Assembly: GCA_028287725.1 (NCBI GenBank)
Contig: JAQBPC010000482.1
Coordinates: 1-6,137 of the forward strand
Direction of reading: 5' to 3'
Length of the DNA: 6,137 bases
Origin: Chloroflexota bacterium
GTDB taxonomy: Bacteria > Chloroflexota > UBA5177 > JANWHV01
Below, in pieces: positions 1 to 5,718 of this stretch (positions within the stretch are counted from its first letter, which is position 1; every line of letters begins with the position of its first letter). The notes under the pieces are model-generated. The model saw only the letters and a list, made by a program, of their open reading frames with translations. It made no database searches and was not told where the DNA came from. Made by a program: the position numbers and the translations under genes.

Positions 1-552
1 CTCCGCGATGAGGCGACGAATCTCCGCGATTTCAGACGCCTCCAGCAAGCTGAAATCCTTCTGACGCAGCACTTCTGCCGCACTGAAAGCGGCAATGGTA
101 TCCACTTCGCCGGGCTCGCCGGCATCAGTGTTTGCGTCTGCCTCGGACTCGGGCATGTCGACGAGCAACTGTACGGGACGGCCATCGGCGATCTGCTCGC
201 CACCTTCCGCCGAATCACCTTCGTTCTTCAGGAGATCCGACTGCATGTCTTGCGCGGCAGTTGGCAGGTGAGGATGAACGCGCTTCAGCCAGAAGCGGTT
301 GAACAGTTCGGCGAACAATGGTTCCTCAGCGTGCCGGGACAAGAAGATGCAGCGTGCCGCGCTATAGAACTCGCCGATGTCGGTGATGGTAAAACTGTCG
401 GCGGCTCGGCAAAGGTCCAGGACTTGCCCTGTGGTCACACGGAGGCCCGACGCTCGGCAGAGGCGGCCAAACTCTAGCAGAGCAGACGTGAATCTGCCAT
501 CGGGTTGGGGGTCCTGCACGTTTGCTTCGAGATCGTTAGCGTACCGCGACAT
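1..552 (-). CDS. coxE: CoxE-like VWA-domain maturation protein, N-terminal 184 residues (runs off left edge)
   Basis: Translating the minus strand from ATG at 552-550 gives an open frame of exactly 184 codons to the edge of the window. Residues 20-110 match the start of the CoxE family: a helical segment with LLEFGRLCRASGLRV (25-39), then TGQVLDLCRA, and a region ending FNRFWLKRVHP (84-94). Next comes an acidic, low-complexity linker (about 110-152). It is followed by AAEVLRQKDF (158-167) and SEIAEIRRLI (173-182), the usual lead-in to the von Willebrand factor A domain, which would lie outside the window. In carboxidotrophs CoxE is a peripheral membrane protein that works with the AAA+ protein CoxD to mature the Mo active site. 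It starts one base after the coxD stop (TAACATG) with no good Shine-Dalgarno sequence nearby, so it is probably translated by coupling to coxD. The family call is firm. The metal-binding VWA residues cannot be checked here. Confidence 0.88.
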   Translation of the reverse strand, partial: MSRYANDLEANVQDPQPDGRFTSALLEFGRLCRASGLRVTTGQVLDLCRAADSFTITDIGEFYSAARCIFLSRHAEEPLFAELFNRFWLKRVHPHLPTAAQDMQSDLLKNEGDSAEGGEQIADGRPVQLLVDMPESEADANTDAGEPGEVDTIAAFSAAEVLRQKDFSLLEASEIAEIRRLIAE

Positions 553-553
553 G

Positions 554-1507
554 TTAGGCGCCGGACCGTACCTCGGCTACCAGCGAGCGTGCGGTGCCGC
601 CACGTACTTTATGCAGGTCCTCCTCGTACTTCAGAACACAGCCGAGCGTCTCCTGTACGATCTCCACATCCAGGTCAGCCTGACCAAGTGTCACAAGCGC
701 GCGTGCCCAATCGATGCTCTCCGCCACGCCAGGCTGCTTGTAAAGATCGAGAGTACGAAGCCGGTGCACAAACGCGCTCACCTGTGCTGCCAGCACATAT
801 GGCGCGCCGGGTACGCGAAGGCTGATAATCTGTCGCTCTTTGTCCACGGTCGGATAGTCGATCCAGTGGTAAAGGCAGCGCCGCTTGAGCGCGTCGTGAA
901 CCTCGCGTGTGCGATTAGAGGTCAAAATTACCATCGGCGGCGTGGACGCGCGGATGGTGCCCAATTCTGGAATAGTGATTTGGAAATCCGAGAGTAACTC
1001 CAGCAAGAACGCCTCGAACTCGGCGTCAGCGCGGTCAAGCTCGTCGATGAGCAAGACGGGCGGAACCGTGTCCGGATGCTCAATGGCTTGCAACAGGGGT
1101 CTCTTGATCAAAAACTCGGACGAGAAGATGTCTTTCAGCGATTCCCGGTCCGCGCGACCCTGAGCTTCGAGAAGCCGTATTTCGAGCATTTGCCGGGCAT
1201 AGTTCCACTCGTACACCGCTGTGCTGACATCCAGGCCCTCATAACACTGCAGCCGGATCAGGCGTGCGCCGAGCATGTCGGCCATAACCTTCGCCACTTC
1301 AGTTTTGCCTACCCCTGCTTCGCCCTCGAGTAGCAAGGGCTTACCAAGCTGGCGGCCAAGATGGAGCGAGACGGCAAGGCTCCGGTCGGAGACATACGAA
1401 TGTGCCAGCAACGCTTCCTGTAGCGCCTCTATAGTGGCCAGCGAAGGACGGGTGGATGGCCTCCCCCCTTCCTCGCGTGATACTCCTTGTTTTGCTTCCT
1501 CGGTCAT
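554..1507 (-). CDS. coxD: CoxD-like MoxR-family AAA+ ATPase, maturation factor of the Mo hydroxylase
   Basis: A 317-residue AAA+ ATPase (counted from ATG 1507). Walker A is GEAGVGKT (62-69), Walker B is LLIDE (152-156), sensor 1 is in ILTSNRTRE (194-202), and an arginine-rich ALKRRC follows (206-211). The segment CYEGLDVSTAVYEWNYARQM (88-107) is typical of MoxR/CoxD proteins. In O. carboxidovorans CoxD is needed to build the CO-dehydrogenase active site, probably at the sulfuration step by ATP-driven remodelling; the role here is inferred from that. I prefer ATG 1507 over the in-frame GTG at 1534 because TGAGGATTAC lies directly before it and the GTG has no such site. With this start the gene follows coxM by 7 bases instead of overlapping it by 20. 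It ends in TAA, one base before coxE. Confidence 0.93.
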   Translation of the reverse strand: MTEEAKQGVSREEGGRPSTRPSLATIEALQEALLAHSYVSDRSLAVSLHLGRQLGKPLLLEGEAGVGKTEVAKVMADMLGARLIRLQCYEGLDVSTAVYEWNYARQMLEIRLLEAQGRADRESLKDIFSSEFLIKRPLLQAIEHPDTVPPVLLIDELDRADAEFEAFLLELLSDFQITIPELGTIRASTPPMVILTSNRTREVHDALKRRCLYHWIDYPTVDKERQIISLRVPGAPYVLAAQVSAFVHRLRTLDLYKQPGVAESIDWARALVTLGQADLDVEIVQETLGCVLKYEEDLHKVRGGTARSLVAEVRSGA

Positions 1508-1514
1508 GTAATCC

Positions 1515-2390
1515 TCAAGACTTGGTGGCCGCACGACCGACAGCGCGCTGGATGCTCCGTCTGGCTATGACCTTGGCCAAATGTTCCCTATAGCTCTCAT
1601 CAGCGTGCAGGTCTCCAATCAGATCCACGCCTTCTACGGCGTGTTCCGCCGCGGCGGCAATGGTCTGATCATCGGCACGCTTGCCCTGCAAAGCCGCTTC
1701 GACGCCGCTCGCCCTGGTAGCCTTACTCCCAACGCCAGTGATCGCGATTCGGGCTCTGGCGACGGTGCCGTCGGCCGCGAGGGTTATAACAGATGCGACC
1801 CCGGCGATCGCATAGCCCGAAGCGGCGTTGGCGAACTTTTCATAGGCTGAGCCGGTTCGAGGGCCTTCTGTTTGTACCCACACGCTGGTCAGCACTTCAT
1901 CCGGCTCCAGAGCGGTGGTCATCATGTCGAGAAAGAGATCATCAGCGGGTATGGTGCGCTCTCCATTTGGACCCTGAACGGTCACCGAACCGCCGGCCGC
2001 AAGGACTGCCGCCGTCATATCCGCGGCTGGGTCGCCATGAGCGAGCGTTCCGCCGATTGTGCCCCGGTTCCGCACCTGTTGGTCGCCAATGTGCGCCGCG
2101 GTCTCCGACAGAAGAGGGCACAGGCGCTGGACGAGCTCAGAATCCTGGATTGCCGTCTCGGTGGTCGTCGCACCAATTCGCAGACCGCCGTCCTGCTCGG
2201 AAACGCCGCTCAGACCGGCAATACGGCCGATGTCGATCACAAGTGGCGGCTGAGCAAGCCGCAGCTTAAGCATCGGAAGAAGGCTATGACCTCCCGCGAG
2301 GATCTTCGCCTCCCCGCCGCTCTCGGCGAGCAAGCGGATCGCCTCCTCTACCGTCGTCGGCGCCTCGTATTCGAATTCAACTGGAAACAT
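1515..2390 (-). CDS. coxM: FAD-binding (medium) subunit of form II CO-dehydrogenase-like Mo hydroxylase
   Basis: A 291-residue protein, close to the usual length of CoxM (about 290). It is colinear with the vanillyl-alcohol-oxidase/PCMH-type FAD domain followed by the CO-dehydrogenase flavoprotein C-terminal domain. The two FAD pyrophosphate-binding motifs are visible: AGGHSLLPMLKLRL (32-45) and TIGGTLAHGDPAADM (111-125). The C-terminal domain begins near YEKFANAASGYAIAGVAS (183-200). CoxM takes electrons from the CoxS iron-sulfur clusters and passes them to the external acceptor (quinone pool or other). It begins 9 bases after the coxL stop. The coxL TGA (2402-2400) overlaps the Shine-Dalgarno GAGGA (2401-2397), which sits 6 bases before ATG 2390, a layout that favours termination-reinitiation. 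The conserved position before Y193, often Asp in relatives as I recall them, is Gly here. Confidence 0.95.
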   Translation of the reverse strand: MFPVEFEYEAPTTVEEAIRLLAESGGEAKILAGGHSLLPMLKLRLAQPPLVIDIGRIAGLSGVSEQDGGLRIGATTTETAIQDSELVQRLCPLLSETAAHIGDQQVRNRGTIGGTLAHGDPAADMTAAVLAAGGSVTVQGPNGERTIPADDLFLDMMTTALEPDEVLTSVWVQTEGPRTGSAYEKFANAASGYAIAGVASVITLAADGTVARARIAITGVGSKATRASGVEAALQGKRADDQTIAAAAEHAVEGVDLIGDLHADESYREHLAKVIARRSIQRAVGRAATKS

Positions 2391-2399
2391 GCATCATCC

Positions 2400-4763
2400 T
2401 CACTTTGGCTGCTGTAGAGCGTGCCATACGCGCTGAGGTGTGATCGGCATCTGGAGGTCCCGAATGCCGAGATGGGACAACGCGTCCACGACGGCGTTTG
2501 CGACGGCCGGCGTTGAGGCAATTGTCCCCGCTTCGCCAACGCCCTTAGAACCAAAAGCACTAATTGGCGAGGGGGTTACTGTCCGGTCCAACTCGAAATT
2601 CGGTAGATAGGAAGCCCTGGGCACGGCGTAATCGATCATGGAGCCGGTCAGTAGATAGCCAAACTTATCGTAGACAGCACCCTCGAACAGCGCTTGCCCG
2701 ATGCCCTGGGCAATGCCACCCTCCAACTGGCCGTCCACAATCATGGGATTCACTACGGGGCCCACGTCGTCGACCGCCACGTAGCGAATAATGTCCACGT
2801 GGCCGGTGTCGGGATCGACGTCGACCACGCAGATATGGGTTCCAAATGGAAACGTACAGGAAGGCGGATCGTAGTACGTGGTCGCTTCGAGCCCGGCTTC
2901 CATCCCAGCAGGCACGCCAGTGTTCAACCAGGCGGCAAAGGCAATCTCCGCAAGGGTCTTGCTACTACCCGGAGCGCCCTTTACCGAAACCGATCCATGG
3001 TCGAACTCGACGTCTTCGGGAGCGACTTCAAGTAGATTGGCGCCTATTGCCAGGATCTTTTCCTTGATTTTTTGCGCGGACTTCTGGAGCGCGGTTCCAC
3101 CCACCGCAAGGCTCCTGCTGCCATAGGTACCCATGCCGAACGGCGCCCCGGCAGTATCGCCGTATTTAATCTCGACATCTCCCATGCCGACGCCGAACTC
3201 ATCAGCCACGATCTGTGCGAACGTGGTCTCGTGACCCTGGCCATGCGAAAGTGAGCCGGTAACCGCGGAGATTTTACCGGTTGGTAGTACGCGAATCTCC
3301 GCGCTCTCGTACATTGGACCGCCCCAGCCCTGCTTCTGAATCCATGAGGATGGGGCCAGTCCGCAGACTTCGACATACGACGAAATACCGATACCCATAA
3401 GTCTACCGGCTTTTCGACCCTCCTCCTGCTGAGCTCGAAGCGCTGAATAATTGACATGATTCAGCGCGCGATCCAGGGTGACTGCATAATTGCCGGAGTC
3501 GTAAGGCAGCATGCCAAGGTCGGGAGGCGTATAGGGGAACGCGTCAGGCGGTATGAAGTTTTTCCGCCGAACGTCGACAGGATCCATGGCGAGCTCATCC
3601 GCCAGCAAGTCAACCATGCGCTCGACCAAGTACGTAGCTTCCGGCCGCCCGGCGCCACGATACGCGTCAACCATGGCCGTGTTGGTGTAAACGCCATCCA
3701 CTTCTACCCAGATCGCGGGAATGCGATACGCTCCTGAAACCATTCTGCCAAACAGAGCAGTCACCACACCGGGAGCGATGGTCGAGGGGTAGGCGCCAAG
3801 GTTCGCCAGCGACTTGACGCGAAGACCGAGCATTGTGCCGTCGCGGCGGGCAGCTAACTCGATGTCCTGGGTTTGGTCCCGCCCATGCTGAGTGGCGACG
3901 TAATTCTCCATCCTGGTCTCGACGAATTTCACCGGAACGCCGAGGTGCTTCGACGCCCAGGCCGTGAGCGCCATGTCGGCATACAGGAAAATCTTGGAAC
4001 CGAATGCCCCACCAATCTCCGGAGCAATGAGTCGTAGTTTGTGTTCGGGAATATCAAGCACGAACGCGGACAAGAGAATCTTATGCACGTGGGGGAGCTG
4101 GCTTGTCACCCACAGTGTTGTTTCCTCCGTGCCGGCATCGTAATTTGCCAATGTGCCGCGTGTTTCCAATGGATTCGGAATCAAGCGTTGATTGTAAATG
4201 TGATGCTTGACGACAACTTCGGCGTTTGCAAATGCTGCGTCCGTGTCGTCCTTGTTGCCGGCAGTCCAGTGCATGCAAATGTTACCGGGCGCCTCGTCAT
4301 GCAGTTGCGGGGCTCCGGGCTCGACGGCCCTCGCCGCGTCGACGACGGCAGGCAACTCCTGGTACTGCACGTCGATCAGTTCCATGGCGTCGTGGGCAAT
4401 GTATGGGTCGTTCGCTACCACAAATGCCACGGCATCGCCCACATAACGGACCCTGTCTTGTGCCAGCACGCGATGCGGCGGCAAGTGATTCTCCACGCCG
4501 CCGGCGGGCATACCACATGGCAACGGCTTTACGCTGTCCTTCAGGTCTTCGGCAGTAAACACACCGACCACACCGGGCAAATTTGCAGCGGCTTCCGTGT
4601 CGATTGACAGTATATTGGCGTGTCCGTAGGGACTGCGGCGGACAGCCATATGATGTGTATTCGGCAGACGAATATCGTCCAAGTACCGGCCATTGCCGGT
4701 TAATAACCGAGGGTCTTCTTTGCGTTTGACGCTCTGACCAACGAGTGGAGCGGTGGTTACCAC
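2400..4763 (-). CDS. coxL: Molybdopterin-binding (large) catalytic subunit, form II CO-dehydrogenase-like Mo hydroxylase
   Basis: A 787-residue full-length catalytic subunit of the xanthine oxidase family. The N-terminal aldehyde oxidase/xanthine dehydrogenase a/b hammerhead domain opens with KRKEDPRLLTGNGRYLDD (13-30). The Mo-pterin domain follows, with SQLPH (221-225), GGAFGSK (251-257), the active-site loop AYRGAGR (367-373), GQGHETTFAQI (508-518), GSRSLAVGG (548-556) and GVGEAGT (741-747). E744 corresponds to the catalytic base glutamate of the family. The AYRGAGR loop marks form II (BMS clade). Form I CO dehydrogenases have AYRCSFR, whose cysteine holds Cu; here that position is G370. 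CO is therefore doubtful as the main substrate, and an aldehyde, N-heterocycle or similar small organic compound is possible. The start is GTG at 4763-4761, supported by AAGGAAGGAG (4780-4771) with 7 bases of spacing. No export signal is visible, which fits a cytoplasmic complex. Confidence 0.96.
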   Translation of the reverse strand: MVTTAPLVGQSVKRKEDPRLLTGNGRYLDDIRLPNTHHMAVRRSPYGHANILSIDTEAAANLPGVVGVFTAEDLKDSVKPLPCGMPAGGVENHLPPHRVLAQDRVRYVGDAVAFVVANDPYIAHDAMELIDVQYQELPAVVDAARAVEPGAPQLHDEAPGNICMHWTAGNKDDTDAAFANAEVVVKHHIYNQRLIPNPLETRGTLANYDAGTEETTLWVTSQLPHVHKILLSAFVLDIPEHKLRLIAPEIGGAFGSKIFLYADMALTAWASKHLGVPVKFVETRMENYVATQHGRDQTQDIELAARRDGTMLGLRVKSLANLGAYPSTIAPGVVTALFGRMVSGAYRIPAIWVEVDGVYTNTAMVDAYRGAGRPEATYLVERMVDLLADELAMDPVDVRRKNFIPPDAFPYTPPDLGMLPYDSGNYAVTLDRALNHVNYSALRAQQEEGRKAGRLMGIGISSYVEVCGLAPSSWIQKQGWGGPMYESAEIRVLPTGKISAVTGSLSHGQGHETTFAQIVADEFGVGMGDVEIKYGDTAGAPFGMGTYGSRSLAVGGTALQKSAQKIKEKILAIGANLLEVAPEDVEFDHGSVSVKGAPGSSKTLAEIAFAAWLNTGVPAGMEAGLEATTYYDPPSCTFPFGTHICVVDVDPDTGHVDIIRYVAVDDVGPVVNPMIVDGQLEGGIAQGIGQALFEGAVYDKFGYLLTGSMIDYAVPRASYLPNFELDRTVTPSPISAFGSKGVGEAGTIASTPAVANAVVDALSHLGIRDLQMPITPQRVWHALQQPK

Positions 4764-4863
4764 GAACGCTCTCCTTCCTTGGAACGTGCATCACTTTGCC
4801 TGAAGGTTGGCTCTAATCCGCATGACTGCCGGTAGAGTACAGTCGAGGAAGCGAGACGGAAGA
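4764..4863 (-). other. coxS-coxL intercistronic gap (100 bases)
   Basis: This is the only loose junction in the operon; the others are 1 to 9 bases. It ends with the strong coxL Shine-Dalgarno sequence. It contains a weak inverted repeat, GACTG/CAGTC (arms at 4844-4840 and 4828-4824, 11-base loop), and a second possible CTCTA/TAGAG pairing. There is no U-tract, so it does not look like an intrinsic terminator. A 10-codon ATG frame inside lacks a Shine-Dalgarno site and is not called. I see no clear promoter. Confidence 0.5.
4771..4780 (-). promoter_or_regulatory. Shine-Dalgarno sequence deciding the GTG start of coxL
   Basis: AAGGAAGGAG on the minus strand ends 7 bases before GTG 4763-4761. 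It is purine-rich and complementary to the 16S rRNA 3' end. It supports GTG as the true start of coxL; the family's conserved N-terminal region begins within the first 15 residues from it. Confidence 0.75.
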
Positions 4864-5358
4864 CTATTCCGCCACCCCGGCAGCCGGCTTGGCCTTCATT
4901 TCCTGAGCGGCCCATTGCACCGCGGCCACGATATTCTGGTAACCAGTGCAGCGGCACAGATTGCCTTCCAATGCATGCCGAATTTCATCAGGCGTCGGGT
5001 CGGGGTTGCGCTGCAGGAGGTTCAACGAGGACATGAGCATACCGGGTGTGCAAAAGCCGCACTGTAGGCCGTGCTTCTCCCAGAAGCCCTGCTGTAACGG
5101 ATGCAGTTTGCCATTCGTAGCCAGGCCTTCGACGGTTTTTACTTCGCCACCATCGGCCTGAACGGCGAGCATCGTGCACGACTTTACCGACTCACCGTTA
5201 AACATCACGGTACAAGCACCGCATTGGCTTGTGTCGCATGCGATATGCGTGCCGGTAAGACCGAGCACATCCCGCAAGTAGTGCACCAGAAGCAAGCGTG
5301 GGCTGACCTCATTTTCATAGGATTTACCGTTTACGCGTAGTGTGATGATTCGCGTCAC
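4864..5358 (-). CDS. coxS: [2Fe-2S] iron-sulfur (small) subunit of form II CO-dehydrogenase-like Mo hydroxylase
   Basis: A 164-residue small subunit. The N-terminal plant-ferredoxin-type domain carries one [2Fe-2S] cluster on C41, C46, C49 and C61 (CDTSQCGAC, then SC 11 residues on). The C-terminal helical domain carries the second on C100, C103, C135 and C137 (CGFC and CRC). All eight ligands are present. The two clusters relay electrons from the Mo site of CoxL to FAD in CoxM. The segment LLLVHYLRDVLGLTGTH (22-38) and the QxCGFCTPGM motif (99-107) are standard for the family. It is the first recognised gene of the operon, giving the S-L-M order seen in form II clusters (form I is usually M-S-L). 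The start is GTG at 5358-5356 with GGAGG (5368-5364) 5 bases upstream. No other in-frame start lies nearby. The C-terminal tail after about residue 153 is Ala/Lys-rich and probably disordered. Confidence 0.96.
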   Translation of the reverse strand: MTRIITLRVNGKSYENEVSPRLLLVHYLRDVLGLTGTHIACDTSQCGACTVMFNGESVKSCTMLAVQADGGEVKTVEGLATNGKLHPLQQGFWEKHGLQCGFCTPGMLMSSLNLLQRNPDPTPDEIRHALEGNLCRCTGYQNIVAAVQWAAQEMKAKPAAGVAE

Positions 5359-5429
5359 CCCATCCTCCCCTCGAGTGCTTCAGGTCTTTATCGAACGGGC
5401 ATTGCCAGCAGACACGGGCAAACATTTCT

Positions 5430-5501
5430 TCATACCTGGATGCTCCGCTCTCGTACGCTGGCGCGACTTCGGTTCCAAGCATGGTGTGTATATAGTGCCA
5501 T
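5430..5501 (-). CDS. Possible 23-residue leader peptide upstream of coxS
   Basis: The minus strand has AGGAGGTGA, a 9-base match to the 16S anti-Shine-Dalgarno, followed after GGCGAT by ATG (5501-5499). The frame has 23 codons (begins MALYTHHAWN, ends RERSIQV) and stops at TGA 5432-5430. That TGA overlaps an ATG (5433-5431) that opens a 17-codon frame (MKKCLPVSAG...) ending 21 bases before coxS. I recognise neither peptide. The case rests on the strength and spacing of the ribosome site and its place at the head of the operon. Such a leader could couple translation to coxS or act in attenuation. Codon use is not informative at this length, and the same stretch is also open in another frame (5482-5324), so the real product, if any, is uncertain. 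Confidence 0.3.
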   Translation of the reverse strand: MALYTHHAWNRSRASVRERSIQV

Positions 5502-5502
5502 A

Positions 5503-5532
5503 TCGCCTCACCTCCTGTCAGCCCGGAGGCGA
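5503..5532 (-). promoter_or_regulatory. Two mutually exclusive hairpins around a perfect Shine-Dalgarno site
   Basis: On the minus strand TCGCCTC (5532-5526) can pair perfectly with GAGGCGA (5509-5503), leaving AGGAGGT in the 16-base loop. Alternatively CGCCTCC (5531-5525) can pair with GGAGGTG (5515-5509), 7 pairs including one G-U, with a 9-base loop, which buries the Shine-Dalgarno sequence. The same CGCCTC strand serves both pairings, so the layout could gate translation of the leader ORF. Purine-rich Shine-Dalgarno repeats make chance pairing easy, so this is a candidate only. Confidence 0.3.
5508..5516 (-). promoter_or_regulatory. Extended Shine-Dalgarno sequence AGGAGGTGA ahead of the coxS leader
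   Basis: All nine bases complement the 3' end of bacterial 16S rRNA, a better match than that of any recognised gene in the window. It lies 6 bases before ATG 5501 and about 150 bases before the coxS GTG, so it cannot serve coxS directly. Either it drives a short leader ORF or it is coincidental. Confidence 0.45.
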
Positions 5533-5554
5533 CCGCACCTGGCCAAAACTAGTT

Positions 5555-5571
5555 GTATCTGGTCCAGACAC
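5555..5571. promoter_or_regulatory. Palindrome, candidate operator
   Basis: TCTGGTCCAGA (5558-5568) is a perfect 5+1+5 inverted repeat. Extending it to GTATCTGGTCCAGACAC gives 8-base arms with one mismatch. It lies 40 bases upstream of the extended Shine-Dalgarno site on the coxS side and about 150 bases upstream of the divergent gene. Its size and dyad symmetry fit a site for a dimeric regulator such as a GntR/FadR-type protein, but no regulator gene is in the window, so the family is a guess. Confidence 0.3.
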
Positions 5572-5707
5572 CGGATAGAGCCCCAGTGGCGGCCGGCGGA
5601 GTTAGGTATCAGCGGCAGGGTACATGCTACACTTCGTGCTATAGGCTGCGCGCACCAGTGAGGTTATCCTTGGATGGCTCGGGGCATGAGCGGTAGCTGT
5701 GATGGAT

Positions 5708-5713
5708 GAGGAG
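5708..5713 (+). promoter_or_regulatory. Shine-Dalgarno sequence of the peptidase C26 gene
   Basis: GAGGAG lies 5 bases before ATG 5719 and fixes that start. An in-frame TGA lies four codons upstream of the ATG, so the protein cannot extend much further; a GTG two codons upstream is too close to this site to be preferred. Confidence 0.7.
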
Positions 5714-5718
5714 TGAAG

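Larger units (their letters stand above)
5359..5718. other. Divergent intergenic region between coxS and the peptidase C26 gene
   Basis: These 360 bases must hold the control signals for both transcription units. The coxS half has a very strong Shine-Dalgarno sequence with a short ORF, a pair of alternative hairpins and a palindrome (listed separately). The puuD half has only weak promoter-like elements, for example TGCTACACT (5625-5633) and TGCTATAGG (5637-5645), which resemble extended -10 boxes but lack a matching -35. TATAGT at 5491-5496 is a good -10 match on the plus strand, again without a clear -35. I found no tRNA, no intrinsic terminator and no riboswitch I can name. Confidence 0.6.

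Noticed and set aside
377..997. 206-codon plus-strand frame antisense to coxD and coxE
   Set aside because: It lies wholly opposite two well-supported genes, has no recognisable domain, and is Arg/Ala/Cys-rich as expected from an antisense frame in GC-rich DNA.
1508..1534. GTG 1534 as the coxD start (326 residues)
   Set aside because: No Shine-Dalgarno sequence precedes it and it would overlap coxM by 20 bases. ATG 1507 has TGAGGATTAC directly upstream, and the extra residues are not family-conserved.
4041..4607. 188-codon plus-strand frame antisense to coxL
   Set aside because: It is opposite highly conserved CoxL sequence and has no family features. Similar frames opposite coxM (1793-2269, 1872-2417) were rejected for the same reason.
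4824..4844. Intrinsic terminator between coxS and coxL
   Set aside because: The stem is only five base pairs with an 11-base loop and no U-tract follows. Termination here would also cut the catalytic subunit off from its operon.
2400..5358. Classical (form I) aerobic CO dehydrogenase
   Set aside because: The loop is AYRGAGR, not AYRCSFR, and the gene order is S-L-M rather than M-S-L. Both point to form II.
5468..5496. Plus-strand promoter with -10 TATAGT (5491-5496)
   Set aside because: The -10 matches well, but the -35 position (TTCGGT) is poor and the site is more than 200 bases from the divergent gene, so I did not call it.
5342..5578. 78-codon plus-strand frame covering the coxS upstream region
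   Set aside because: It overlaps the coxS start on the opposite strand, has no Shine-Dalgarno sequence before its ATG, and shows no recognisable motif.
5359..5718. Molybdenum-cofactor riboswitch or other known riboswitch upstream of coxS
   Set aside because: The hairpins seen are short and local, and I see no multi-stem conserved core that I can match to a known class. A covariance-model (Rfam/Infernal) search would settle this.
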